From: Hyalella azteca
Taxonomy: Eukaryota > Arthropoda > Malacostraca > Amphipoda > Hyalellidae
Assembly (NCBI RefSeq): GCF_000764305.2
Contig: NW_025941414.1
Span: 417,422-481,421, forward strand
Reading direction: 5' to 3'
Length of the DNA: 64,000 nucleotides
Every line of letters begins with the position of its first letter. Within the stretch, counting starts at the first letter, position 1. Positions 34,239-47,871 of the stretch are shown piece after piece. The notes under the pieces were generated by a model. That model saw only the letters and a program-made list of their open reading frames with translations. It was not told the DNA's origin and made no database searches. The translations under genes were made by a program, and so were the position numbers.

Positions 34239-37200
34239 ATGATGATAAGACTGGTGTCTCTGAGCCTGTACAGCCGGGGAGCAAAAACGCTGCTGCTGCT
34301 GCTGGGAGTTGTGGTGTCAGCACTTCTGCTGCTCACGGTTGATCTCCAGGGTCAGCTATACGCAGATAGCCTGCACGGTATAGCATCAATTCATTGTTCT
34401 ATGCCTGGTAGTGCCGAAATTATTATTAATTCTGTGACTTTACCTCTTTAACTATACTTTAATTAGGCAATATTTTATTTATGAAGCTGGAAAAGATTAA
34501 AATTTCTGAAGCTGGAAACGATTGTCTACGTATATATATATGTTTTTGTTGGTACAGCCACACCAGATTTCTAATTCATTTGATGTTCGTATATCAGAGG
34601 GTTAGTTTACAGACTAATTAGACTAATTTAGGTTAGTTCATCAGTCGACCCACTGCTGAATCATAAAAAATGCCAGACCATGTTGTAAAATGCATCAATT
34701 AAGAAATATTTGAGAATGAATACAGTAATTTAATTTTTTTGTCAGTTACAATAGAAAATTTCTAACTAATAAAATCGTTATCGAAATCCTGTATGATAAC
34801 GAAAATTCTTCAATGTGATTTTCTTTCAGAATCACGCACAGACCTGGAAATCTCGCAGGAGCTAAAGATTATGCTCGTAGTGTGCAGCAGTGAGTATTGA
34901 ATGTTCGTAAACTATCGAGTCCGCACATCAATTATTATACAAGCGTTTATCAATATTAATATTCATTTAATGTTGAATACATTTTACTCGTGCTAAATGT
35001 GTTATTCTAGTAGTTGACATTCTCATTTCACATTTAAAAGCATTTTTTATAAAAAGAGGAAGGCGTGTTTGTTGTAGGGTAAAGTAGACTGGAAACGGAA
35101 AAAAAATTTTGTATATTGTGTTGAAATTCCAACAATTATATATAGGGAATCTGTTCCAGTTGTAAGTTCTAACCAGATTACGCTCTATTCTGCTGTAATA
35201 GTTGGCAAACGATGCAATAATGCTGAGAAATTAAAAGAAATAAAATCTTAGAAAATATTCTTTATTTCATGTCGCCAAAATTTTGTGTGCGATCGTTGAT
35301 GATCGCTAATACATCAAATTATTTCTAAAAGGCTCCTCAACGACCCTGCTGGACTCGACGGACCGGCAGCTACAGCAAGCTAAGGTGGCCATCAAAGCTG
35401 CAATTTTTCTATCTCACCGGCGCATTAGGTGAGGTCTCATGAGTAGCTACACATTAGTTTCTCTTTTCACGTTAAAAAATCACTGACGATCAGTATTAGT
35501 TTTATGTAATCTTAACAGTTGTCCCCCTGTGTAAACCTACCGCATCAAGCGAACGTTCGAAATCCCACAAGCCACAACACAGTTGAGCGCGGATTGCAGC
35601 AATGAATTGTATGGGCCAACGTGGAAGATTTTCTCAACTTCAACACAATATTTGCATATTTCTGATAAATTCGAAATTTATCATTTCATCTCCAAATTTA
35701 TTTGAAGAAAGAGGAAATTTTTCTAGACCCCTCTAATGTAGTAATTTTAGTCTCAAAACTCTAAGTATAACACTTATAGATGGAATGATGTATTTGATTC
35801 TCAGGTTCCTTATCGTGAGCGACTCGCAAGCCATCTTTGCCGAGCTCGTCGCATCCACTGAGGCCTGGCCGAAGGCCAACAGAGAGAGAAGCTCATTCCA
35901 GGTGAGATTTCGTGTTCCAAAATTAAGAACCCATAGTTATGCGAGTTTCGGCAATATCGATTCCACTTGTTGCAAAACTGCTTTTTCTCATTGAGCTGCC
36001 GCAATTCTGTAATATGTAGGTTCCCCAAGTTCCCATTTCGGATATTCTCCCTATTTAATAAAAATGTATATCCGGAAAAAATAATATTATGACTTCACAT
36101 GATAAAAGTCTGAAACGTGAGTATTCGATACACTTTAAAAAAGATACTCGTATACGGTATAAAATGTTGGAAGAAAGTACGAAAAAAATGCAAATAACAG
36201 TTAACGTTCAGAAATATTACGGGAAATTTATGTATCAGGTTTTGCAGAACTGAATATTAATGGTTTAGTCCAGGACATTAATTATTATGTATCCTGCTAA
36301 TGGTCGGAAAAGCTAGCACGTATTGAAAAAGCACGAAACGAATATACATTTAAAAATTAGCAATAATTGTAGTTTGAAAAGAGGCTCTTTACAGTGGTAG
36401 TTTTAACAGTGGTAGATTAACATCTGGTATCCCTGGTTTCCTTGGTATTTGTTTCGGACGTAGCAGTCCCAGGCCACGATGGATCGCCGCGTCTGATTAT
36501 CGCGTATCCGCTCTCATCTGGTGAAATGTTATAGATGAAATCCTTCCGTAAATATTGCACAGATGTTCCATACACGAGAAATACTACAGACTTATTCCAT
36601 GAACTATGGAAGACATTCAGTTACTTACGTGCATGCTTATAGCAGAATGAAGTGGATGGAAACTTAGGTAACGTACGTGAAGGTGTTCACAGGTTAGAAC
36701 AAAATCTGTTGGCGAAATTCGCTTAGAAACCTAGAAAAGCGTTTTTTCTTCTCATTTCAATTTAAATGTGGTTATTAGCACCTTTTTTTAGCTAGATTTG
36801 CCTGATTCGTCACCATGGTAAGATGACAGTGTATCGGATTTGAACGATCGGCGAGCTTATTGAGTGTTCGGACTTCACAAAATATTCATCATAGCTTCCC
36901 TGTTATGAAATTTTTTTTAATACAATTTCGCAAGAATCTTCAAAAATTTAGTCAAATGACCTTCCAGTCATTGCTGCTCATGGGCAAGACCTAAATCCTG
37001 ACGAATAATGAACATCAGCAGATGCGATGGTTTGAACGCTCAAAAGTCCCTATCGCCCGCAGTTCCATTAGAGCGGCCAAATACTGCCAGAATTTTATTG
37101 AGTATTATTTAATTTAGCAAATCCTGCTGCACCTTAGAGAAACAATTGACATGCAAGAGAATCTATTGAATAATTTATCTTTTTCATGTTTAAACACTTG

Positions 37201-39588
37201 CAGTTCGTGGCCTCGTGGTACCCGCCGGAGCACGAGGACATGAGAGGCCTCTTCCGCCCCTGCGCGTCTCAGCGACTCTTCCTGCTGCGCCTGCTGCCGG
37301 AGGAGTCCGCCGTCCTCTACATGGACAGCGATGTCATCTTCCTGCGCCCGCCTGAAGAACTCTGGAAAATTTTCAATGAGTTCAATGAGGAACAATTTGC
37401 TGCAGCTGCAGCTATCAATGGACCTTACAATCACATTCCAAAGGTGAGATAAATAACATTGAAAAGAACATGAGAATTGCTACAGGTCGGATCTACAACG
37501 GTTGTGCTCTCGGAACCATATAATCTCATACCATGGGCGAAATGAAAGAGCAAGATTTTCAGATTTGATATTTATGATGCATCCGAAAAAAGCTGTTTTT
37601 ATCATGAAGGTTTACGTACAGAAAATGTGAATTGATGTAGAGTTTTAGTTGTTCCACTTGGAGAACCATCAAGAAACCTGTACTTAAGAATGAACCTTAA
37701 GGAACATATCGGGGTGAAATCTATTCGAGTATCTCGCGATAAATTATAGATAATCTGTGGAAGAAGAAATTAATAACATAAGGTCACTAGCCGGGCTAGG
37801 CAGTCTCTATAAATATTTTTCTATAGCCAGAAAAAAAACGTTTTGTCGAACTATAATAGGATGTGCGTAATGAAAATATAGCGAATACCGTAAAATAAAA
37901 TACTAATGCCACATTTCACTCGTTGCTTCTGAAGCATAAGTTTAATTCGGCCATGAATGCTATTAAAATATAATGAAGCTTGAGAATCGTTTACAAGGTG
38001 AATAATAATCTATTTCACGTCGCACAGGAAGTGCGTTACAGCGATGTGGGGTTCAACGCGGGTTTGATGTTGTATAACCTCACCCGCATGAGGCAGTTCC
38101 CGGCAGGCTGGGAGGACCAAGTGCTCAACATCACGGCCGAGTACCGCAGTATATTTCTGTACGGCGATCAAGATATACTCAACATCTTTTTCGGAAAGGT
38201 GAAATTCAAAGTTCGTTTGTTTCTCCAAGGTATTAAATCCCCATCTGATCTTTTATGCGCACGTTGAACGATGTCTAAGCTTACAGAAGATGAGTGTAGT
38301 GCTGTTTACTTTAATTGAAAAAACATTGCCTGGACATTTTACGGTAAATCAAGCATAATTGATAATCACAGCACGGATCCTTTTATCGAAATTTCAGACG
38401 TTGAAGTCAAACATTAACGATGTTTATAATATTTGGCCTGGAACATATTATGAACGGGCTCATGTTACCTCTACAAAGTTCGACGACACTCACGAGATGT
38501 TCTTTGTCCACAGTTCAGGTCTCACTTTCATGCTCTAGGATGTGAGTGGAACTTACGACCTGCGTACTGTCAACTGCACTTCATACACACCTGCCCTACA
38601 CTGATGAGGGCTGGTGGCAAGATAGTGCATGGTGTTTCTGGGTCTTTCTATACCCCCGGCAAATTCATGGTGATTATTAGCCTTACTCCACTACAAATCA
38701 AACACATAATTATATAGTCAATACTCTATTGTCTGCAAAACTTGGCATATAATCGAAACTTAATAAAGAATTAAAAATCAGCAATGTATCAAATTTTACT
38801 TTGATTTTATTATCGAGAGTTTCAATCAGGAGTGCAGGCAATATTTGCAGAAGAAAGTACGTCAAATGGCAATAGTGCAATCATGTCAAATGACCAATCA
38901 GTGGAATGCAATTAGGTTTAAGGGTCAATACTTGTTGTCTGCTAGAGTGGTTTTGAAAGCATATTAATATTTTTTAGTGGATATCATATGAGGCCACTGC
39001 TTTCATGTACAAGGACTCCGGCCTGTGTCTGAAAAACGTGCGTCAGACATTGGTGAGCTATCGAAAAACTATAATTCGCAGACTCTAACTATGTATTTGC
39101 TTCGATAAATCGGTAATTTTTATTGTTGAGAATTATAGAGGGTTTATTAACGTCCTTGGGATCTGAAGCAACAGTATTGTACTAGTTTCATTGCTAGAAA
39201 CAGTGACCAGACAATATGAAATTACAGTTCGATATCTGGCAAACTAAACATAATTTCTTTTTTGTCCAGCTTAGTGTCTTGTGATGTTGTAATTAAAAAT
39301 CGTACACCAAGAAATTACGAAAACATTTCCAGAAATCGCAATAATTATATGAATATATTATTCTTATTTGCTGTTAAATAGAGTAAGACGCTTCATATGT
39401 TCTATTACATCCAGGCTTTCTTCAAATCATGGGAGGCCCTGAACATGACGCAGCCCCTCGCTGGGTTCCAGGCAGAATTGCGGAAAAATTTGGCCGCTGC
39501 AACACAAAAAGATGTCCGCAAGTGTCGGGAGCGGGAGTACGTCGACCGAATTCTCTCGCAGCAACTAATTTCCGGGAATAATAATTAG
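34239..39588 (+). CDS. Gene C: intact GT8 glucoside xylosyltransferase-like gene (377 aa)
   Basis: The only copy here with eight undamaged exons: 34239-34377, 34830-34889, 35332-35428, 35805-35901, 37204-37443, 38028-38198, 38514-38669, 39415-39588. All introns are GT-AG with phases 1,1,2,0,0,0,0. The protein has a short tail, an anchor at about residues 17-34, LVVCSS near 60, IVSDSQ near 100, CASQRLFL at about 151, DSD at 172-174, GFNAG at 219-223, GDQD at 257-260, CEW at about 278 and HG at 307-308. These match the order and spacing of human GXYLT1/2 and Drosophila shams, where the enzyme adds the first xylose to O-glucose on EGF repeats in the secretory pathway. Human proteins are about 440 aa, so this is slightly shorter. 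N-glycosylation sequons NLT and NIT occur in exon 6. Xylosyl donor specificity is inferred, not shown. Confidence 0.88.
38978..39052 (+). other. Candidate 75-bp cassette exon in intron 7 of gene C
   Basis: An open 25-codon stretch (W-I-S-Y-E-A ... R-Q-T-L) is preceded by a T-rich tract ending in TTTTTTAG and followed by TTG|GTGAGC. It is phase 0 at both ends, so including it between exons 7 and 8 would keep the frame. It may be an alternative exon or a relic of an older exon. I see no counterpart in the other copies. Confidence 0.3.
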
Positions 39589-40925
39589 CCAACAAATGTT
39601 CGGCGTTTGTGTGTTCCAAATGAAATTTTTTCTGATGCTAAATCTGCTTCACGTTGCACTTTTTGATGATGGGCTAATAGTCTGAAATTTTTTAGAATTT
39701 TTCCATTTTTGCAAAAACTAGGAATTTTTTTGCTTCTGTTTCTTCGATTTTTTAGACAAGGTAACATACCAATGAATAGCATATTCATCTCGAACGAAAA
39801 ACGCTTTATAAGTATCGAATTAATTTGGTAAATTTCTCCTGCCTATTAAATTCAAGAACATCATGACGAATATTTAACTTTTGAGTGTCAGATCCCATTA
39901 TTCTTGACTGATTGTGGAAGAGTTAAAATATCTAAGATAAGTTAAGCTGCCGAGGATAGTGTGAAGCCGGAGACGGAAGGCTGCGTATCATAGCGACCGT
40001 GGATCAGCCAACCTATAGGATCAGGTCCTGGACCTGAGCTCACGAACCAAGTTAAAAAAATGTATTTATAGAAAAGTTCCGTCTTTTGATGTCGTTGGAA
40101 ACATGAACAAACACATACCATAACCTCCGCATTAGATTTCTTACGAATTCTTTCCCCGGGGTATTTGAAGTAAATATCATTATTGAGAAATCTTTGAACC
40201 AGCAAACAATTCAGCGTTAAATAATAAAAGTTTCTACTACTTGTTTTCCTTGCAATTTAACTCTGATAAAGAGTATTACAATTTTTCATACATCTGCTCA
40301 TCTCAAATTAATCATATTTTGCTATAGCTGCATGAAACAAGCTCTGATATCTATCAAAAGAGGCGCTCTAAATATCCTGACCATAGACTCAAACATTTTA
40401 ACTGAGAAGTTTTGCTATATAGAAGCCTAAAAGAGTTACTAAACGATCAATTAAACGATTAAATCAACCGATTAACGCGTGTTTTAATAATTAAGTTCAA
40501 TCAGGCTTTCAATTTTTTGACCCAAAGCTCCTTCACAGAAATGGACCCGTGCACATCTGTTGATAGCTTCAAAGATTTCGGCATTTTCAACGCTTCTACG
40601 ATTTTATCTATCTTGTTTCTCTTGACTAATAATTTTGTTTCGGTTTCTGTACTTTTTTCATTTGTGATAAAATATTCTTTAATCTTCCCATAATTCCTGC
40701 CAATTGCCGAAAAATTCGATTAAAAACTTAAAATTCCCGATGGCAGCTTTCTGGAAGTCCATATTTAGTGAGAGTGGACGCCAAGGTTTCTATCTGGTGA
40801 CTGCATGGCGTAATTTACCAGCTCCCAGTAATGAAACTAATAAAATAATGTTCCGTCATTTCTCAAGGATACCTAATTTTTTTTCCAATTCTCAACAATA
40901 ATTAAAGTTTTATTGAGATTTGAGA

Positions 40926-41435
40926 TGACATGAATAGCCTCTTCCGCCCCTGCGCGACTCTTCCTACTGCGCCTGCTGCCGGAGGAGTCCGCCGTCCTCT
41001 ACATGGACAGCGATGTCATCTTCCTGCGCCCGCCTGAAGAACTCTGGCAAATTCTCGAAATTTTCCGCGAACGGCATTTTGCCGCAATGATCCATGGACC
41101 TAATGATCATTTCCCGGGCGTGGACTTAATTATCGGTAAATTCAGATTAAGGATGGCATTATATTCTCGGGGCTCACTTACAGAATTCTAAAAAAAAACA
41201 CTGAATTTTAATAAATTAGTCTCAGTGAAAAATATTTTATTTTAGAACAATCCTGACGTGACAACGTTTAAAATCTGTTTCTACATTGATTACAAAACGC
41301 AGGGCATACGGTACAGTAATATGGAGTTCAACGCAGGTTTAATATCTCTTAACCTCACTCGAAAGAGGCAGTTCCAGGCAGGCTGAAGACCAAGCGCTCA
41401 ACATCACTGCCGAGTACCGCACTACATTTCTGTTA
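40926..41435 (+). pseudogene. GT8 pseudogene fragment (exons 5 and 6)
   Basis: Downstream of gene C on the same strand, 40926-41118 resembles exon 5. It has an 8-base deletion in the SQRL region, then DSDVIFLRPPEELW is open, and no proper donor remains. 41303-41433 resembles exon 6 (RYSN.EFNAGL, NLTR.RQF) with a 2-base loss in the GWEDQ codons that brings a stop. No exons 1-4 or 7-8 are seen nearby. A decayed partial duplicate. Confidence 0.72.
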
Positions 41436-41439
41436 GTGT

Positions 41440-42680
41440 AGTGCATTTTTTAACATTTTTTTGGCAGGTCCATTCCGCGTCTTACCAATCGCCTAACCAT
41501 TTTGAGACCTCTTTATCAGTTTGCAATAGTAAAAGGATTTATTTATACATAATGTGTGAGCCAAAAATTACCTTCAATGGCATTAGCTGGAGAAAAAGCA
41601 TAAAAAGATCTATGGATATACGAGTATTGCTGAGGATAGAGTTAGACTAGATAGAGTTACCAGTTATATTAATTTCCTTATTCATTGTTTTTCACCTGTT
41701 TTATACCAAAAATGTGCATAAAACGGTAAAAAATACAAAAACTCACTTACAGTAAAAATAATTGGATTGTAAGGTACAAAAAAGTCATTTTTCATACAAA
41801 GTTCAAAAACGTTAGTCCAACAATTTTTTTTTTCGACGAGTGCCTCAAATTCAAATAAGCTGAGAAATTTGCCACAGCTTTTCTGTCCATTATATTTATC
41901 AAACATGAATTTAGTGACAGCGAAGTCTTCAGATTTCAACTGAATTTGTGTTTCTTTATCATTTGGCCAGTGAACAGGTAAATGCTTACTATTACTTTTT
42001 CTGGTAATATTTCTTCCAGATAATAAAAGGTTTAGCTTCGCACATTAGACTCTAATATCCTCTCAACATTATCTCGATCTGGAATAGAGTTTCAGTTTTT
42101 AGTTTTTCTTCTTCGAAAGCTGTCATGAAATTATAAAATAGCATATCTAGTAATTAACAAATGTAACAGCCTTAATACACCAAAAATACTTGAAAAATTG
42201 ACAATATAATCTTATAACACACCTACCTTTAAACTCTTTGATAACGATAGTTCAAATGTGAAAGTTTAGTGTAAACTGTAAACGAATTCCACAACTTTTT
42301 CACTTTGACAATGGAGCAGGCTTGGAGTGGTCGAAAAATATGGAACTAAACCCGAACATCCTGAACAATCAAGTTACTAACTATCGAGTGACGCATGAAC
42401 TAGGTCGATAACTAATCACCCATAAATATATCGATAGCACAACATCGATAAATAATCACACCATATAGCACAACAAACCCCTTTTGATTTTGAGCCAATG
42501 TTACACTCAAAAAAGCTAATATTACCCCAGCTGACGGTATTAAATCTACTCGAGGCTGTTTACAAGATAGAGGAACCTAGGTGATTCAAAACTATATAAG
42601 TATAATAACTCTTTTATTTACTTAAATTCAGTTCACTAAATTTGTTTAAGAACATTTATCCTTTCCAGCCTCAGATACAA
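41440..42680. other. Intergenic region between genes C and E (convergent)
   Basis: AT-rich DNA without recognisable genes or repeats apart from the preceding pseudogene and the poly(A) signal of gene E. Confidence 0.5.
42613..42618 (-). promoter_or_regulatory. Candidate poly(A) signal of gene E
   Basis: AATAAA on the minus strand, 69 bases after the TAA stop. A second AATAAA overlaps the stop codon itself and is less likely to be used. Confidence 0.3.
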
Positions 42681-42686
42681 AGTTTA

Positions 42687-45600
42687 TTAAGGCATAATAG
42701 TGTTAACGTCCGTGCTAATATTTTCATAATAAATTAGCTGCTGGGAGAGAATTCGGTCGATGTAATCCCGTCCGACACACCCAAATGTGTCTGTTCGGTT
42801 TACAGCGGCCACATTATTCTTCAGTTCTGCCTGGAACGCAGCAATGGACTGCGTCATGTTCAGGGCCTCCCATGATTTATAGAATACCTGAAATAATAAT
42901 AAATATGATGCTAAGTTTGACTGGCAAGTCTTAAAAATCTGAAACAAACGCGTTAATTATTTAAATATGTCGTCAAGCACGTGCAAATAATAGCGTCCTT
43001 TGATTATTGCTTATTCGTGGCACACTGCCTCCTTAAATTTAAAATAAAATATTGAATTATAACAATACAAAAAACAGTCATAACATCAGACTCCCAGTAT
43101 CTTTGCGTGCAATTACGGAAGTAAAGATGCTTATTTTCAGCCTATAGATCCTCTCCCAGGTACCAATCCATTTACATTTTGGATGCAAACTGCCCAATAA
43201 ATCCAAGTGCAGAGATGCTGTTATCCATTTCATTCATGACAAAATTATTCGCAAATTGACATTTATTTATTTCCTCGATTTGACATCATCAAACTTCAAA
43301 TGGATACTTTTAATGCACATAAATACATTGAACATTTATGCAAATGATTTATGCAATGCTTCAGCTCGCCTTGAATTTTCCTGGCAAATGAAAAGATGCC
43401 GCTGTTCCGTGAACCGCCTTGGCACCAGCCTTCAACATTTCAGGGCAGTGGCGAATGAAGTTCGATTGGCAGTAAAAACTTCGTAAGTTCCATTCACATC
43501 CCAAGGGATAAAAGTGAGACCTGAACTGTAAAGAATGCAAGTGAAAGTGTCGTCATACTTATTAATGTGAAAGGGCGGAAATACTTCCAGAATGCATGCC
43601 AGTAATGTTCACGCACTTTACATATTTAAATACATATTTACTACTTATTTGTATAACTCATTGGATTTTCTTGCACCCATCCCTCCCGTAACAGCGCCTA
43701 GCTACAACAAAATTGTAGAAATGGAGGGAGGCTTTGCAGCTCCATGAGCATTGTCAAGCCTTAATTATAGGCAACTTATGTTGGGAAACTTATGTTTATG
43801 TTCGGCAAGTGGCAAATGTACAATCTTTTCGGTAATAGATCTATAATTGATATCAGTATAACACATAAACTCACACTCGTAATTCATTCACAATATCGGT
43901 AGGTCAATTGTCGTTAACTATGGAAATCTTTCTATCGGCATACGTTATAAAACTTGATGCTTTAAATTACGAATAGATATTATTTTATTTAGTTTTACCT
44001 TGCCGAAGAAAATGTTGAGTATATCTTGATCACCTAATTTGAATATACTGCGGTACTCGGCAGTGATGTTGATCACTTGGTCCTCCCAGCCTGCCGGGAA
44101 CTGCCTCATGCGGGTGAGGTTATACAACATCAAACCTGAGTTAAATCCATCATCGCTGTACCGCACGTCCTGTGTGTTGTGAAAAGATAAAATAATTATA
44201 TATTATATATTTAAAATAAATTTTGTATTCAAATTTAAAGTGCGAGATAAATCTCTCGTTTCATTTTTGTTCAGAATCATATGCATATTTTTCAATATCC
44301 GATGCTCTGATTTGTGAGTAGCGTTATGCAAAATGAGCGTCAGCATACGTATAAATGACGTACGTCATGTAACTTCTATATCCGTGTTGCATGAGGAGTC
44401 GCAATGCAGAGGAGTCGCTCCAGCTAGTTCAGCCTGGGACTGCTACGTCCGAAACACATAATAAGGAAACCAAGGTGCGAAGATTTCAGTGTAAAACAAG
44501 AAGTTTCTGTGCTGTCACAAAATAACGCGAATTCCAGATCTGCCATATATAATTCATAAATACTTATTCCTACATGTTGATTTAATTCACCTTTGGTAAG
44601 TAATGGTAGCCAGCGACATAGACAGCAGCCGCGGCAAACTGCTTCTCATCAAACTCGTTGAAAATTTGCCAGAGCTCTTCAGGCGGGCGCAGGAAGATGA
44701 CATCGCTGTCCATGTAGAGGACGGCGGACTCCTCCGGCAGCAGGCGCAGCAGGAAGAGTCGCTGAGACGCGCAGGGGCGGAAGAGGCCTCTCATGTCCTC
44801 ACAAGTGTTCGGTTATGATGTATATAATTTGTCCATTACAGCTTCTCCGTATTTCATTACCGTTGCAGTGGTATAACTTGATAATTTGCTGGTATGTTTC
44901 GTCTAACAAAAGGCATCAATACAGTTGCTTCTCAAGGCGAACTGCTAAATATGAACGGAGAATTAAACCTGATTAAACCTGGATCAAACCTGTTTGTCAA
45001 TATTTTTTCTCATCTTTTACGTTTAAATGTAGTGAAGAGAGCGCACTGAAATGAATTATTCACCAACGGTAAATAACGTTGAATTGAAATACAAAACCTC
45101 ACCTGGAACGAGGTTTTCTCTCTGTAGGCCGTTGGCCAGGCCTCGGTGGCAGCGACGAGCTCGTCGAAGATGGCTTGCGAGTTGCTCACGACCAGGAACC
45201 TGAGGACCATTCAATCGTCCCTGAGTCAGCGCCGTACAATTATTGGGACTCGATAAGTGTTTTACTCCAAATTTTGGCACTATATAAAGTGAAAGAATGA
45301 GATTCCTTAGCTCCAAAGGAAAGATTAACAATGAATATAACAAATCCTGCAAATAAGGTGATGTAAGTTTGAAGAAATGTTCCTTGCTCGTGCAGCACAG
45401 AGTTATCAACAAGATATTTTTTAATGAGTTACTCGTCCATATATCGTCGATCATGATTGTATAATTAAATGTTGTCAATGACAAAACACGCTGAAGAGAA
45501 AGATGCAACTCATTCACTTCACTCAGACTTACCTTATACGCCGGCGTGACAGAAAAACTGCCGCTTTCATGGACACTTTGGCTTGCTGTAACTGCCTGTC

Positions 45601-46737
45601 AGATGAGTCCAGTAGAGCCTTTGAGTCGCCTGATGAAGAAAATTTCATGTTCAGGCCATGCAGATCGATCAACTCGTAAATTTTCCGTCAGTCTTCTCTA
45701 GTTATATTCGTGAATCGTTCGGAACAATTTGTAGTCCATAGATTTGGAACAATTCTGATGATACAAAATATTTTGATACTATGAATTTGAAATGATTCTC
45801 TAAGTTTTATGGACTGTAACACAGTTGCAAACAATTGGGGCAATATAAGTCGTGATTGATTTGATAAGTTTATCACCGTTCATTTCTACATAATTTTAAT
45901 CACTTGGACACGAGTATATTTTATGCCGTCCTGCATCAGTAGCAGAATGAAAACACAATAACAATTGTTTTTATAAGCAGAGTCTACTTTAATCTTGAGT
46001 GTATCAATATCAATTACAGGAAAATACGACGTCAATTAGCTTCAAGTTGAAACAAGGTTGATAAATCTGACTACACTATTGAAGATGAATTCTTTGATTC
46101 AGTATTGCACGAGCGTTCAATACTCACTGACGCACACCACAATCAGAATCTTCAACTCCTCCGATGTTTTCAGCTCATTGCGTGATTCTGATGAAAGAAT
46201 TACACGTATATAGGCACAATCACATGTACATAGACACAATCATTAACACGTTATTTCGTTCCTAAAAAGTCTTTGACTTGCAGCTCCATTTAAATAATAC
46301 TTGAATGAAGCATATACGCTATAGATACTGTTCTCCACATAATTGACTATTTTTGATTGCCAGGTACAAAATAACCTTGGTAATTTTTTCTACTTTATTT
46401 ATAGGGAGATTCGTGAATAGTTGTACAATTATTTGCTGTACATGACCATTCCTAGCCTGATGCTCATCTTCTATCCTGTTCCAATTAGTCTGTGGTAATA
46501 TCTGAATAACCACATAATTAATTGAATTCAGTTTTAGTAAGCTACATTATATCAGGACAAAGTTACATTTGCATGGTCACACATCAAACAGCATATCAAG
46601 GCAATACTCTGCAGACCTGATGCGTAAAGCGGACGCTGGAGATCAACTCTGGGCAGCAGAAGCGTATACAAGGCAACCACCAACAGCAGCGCGGCTACAG
46701 CTCGCCGGCGCAGCGCCAGTTGCAACTTCTTCAACAT
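42687..46737 (-). CDS. Gene E: GT8 xylosyltransferase-like, exon 5 shortened at its 5' end
   Basis: Minus-strand exons: 46608-46737, 46128-46187, 45533-45629, 45103-45199, 44591-44797 (shortened), 43999-44169, 43370-43525, 42687-42887. Exons 1-4 and 6-8 are open and in phase. The usual exon 5 acceptor and its first 11 codons (from FVASWY) are missing; the sequence before GACATGAG is unrelated to the other copies' exon but ends in an AG that would splice in frame, losing only 11 residues. With that acceptor the product is 372 aa with the membrane anchor, DSD, GFNSG, GDQD, CEW and HG all kept. The exon 7 donor reads AAG|GCGAGC, a non-canonical GC donor. Exon 8 is longer (66 aa) than elsewhere. 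Function by homology is O-glucose xylosylation; activity is uncertain. Confidence 0.68.
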
Positions 46738-47871
46738 GCCTCACGATGTCTCTAAACTGGATTTTGGTTTTTACCTAGAAATAAAATACATAATAAATGA
46801 GATGCTTGGAGATAAACTGAGCCAGTTTTATTGAAGCCATAAAATGATGTTTTCTGTAAAGATTCCTAAGTATGTTTCGTTATCGATATACCGAATTAAT
46901 AGTATTTGGAGATTCGTTGAAAAGTTCACATTTTTCGAATGAGGAATGCAAAATACGCTTGTCTTTACCTCCATCATAGGAAGAAATGTTAACAAAACGT
47001 GAATTTCCTAATCGACATTTCAATAATGAAGAATTAATATCAGGGAATTCAATAACTCGCACAGAAGTTAACTTTGGGTTTGTAATTAATCAAACGATCA
47101 CAGTTACTTCGAGTTAGAAAATACCCTGAGTGGTGCACAAACTCGGAAAACACAGCCCTGATATTCGTGAAACCCGCTACTAATATTGTTAGCCAAAATC
47201 CCGCTCCTATAATTTTACAATTAAAGTATTGTTCTTGTAAAAAGTACACGTTCGATCTTACACGTGTATGTACTATTGATGCTCAAAAGAGCAAGCGGCT
47301 TCGCAGTACCGTAAGTAGTCTATTTGGCATTTGCTACGAGGCAGGACCTCGTCCAACCTCGAAAAGGCAATGTATCAGTGCTTGAATGAATGAAAAGGCG
47401 ATGATGAAAAAATGAAATGAAAAGGCGATGATGTCGGTGCTCCTTATAGAAAAATGGGAATCTTGCTTACAAAGTGAAAGTATGCTGATGTTATTCACAA
47501 ATTCGGAAATCATTATCATTGCAAAAAAAATTGCAAAGATCTCTGGAGGGCGGGCGGACTGATCAGATCTTATCAGCCATCGTTCAAATCAGCGTGATCG
47601 TGAGCGAAGCTTACTGCCTCCTACTGCCTCCTTTCTTGGCTTTGCTTATTATTAAAGGATGGACTTGCTGGATCATAGGATGCATACTGGCGACACATCA
47701 ATAACCTCACTGATGCCCTGCTCATAATTTTTTTCGCAAAAAAATAATTTGCAAGTACGAATTAAAATCAACGAACATGACTATCTAACTTTGAACCGAA
47801 GACAAATGGATGGTGCTCCATCAGTAAAGCTGACCCAGCATGGACAATCCATGCTCAGCAGAACTACAACA

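Noticed and set aside
45056..45517. 153-codon minus-strand frame
   Set aside because: Runs through intron 3 and reads exon 4 of gene E in the wrong frame.
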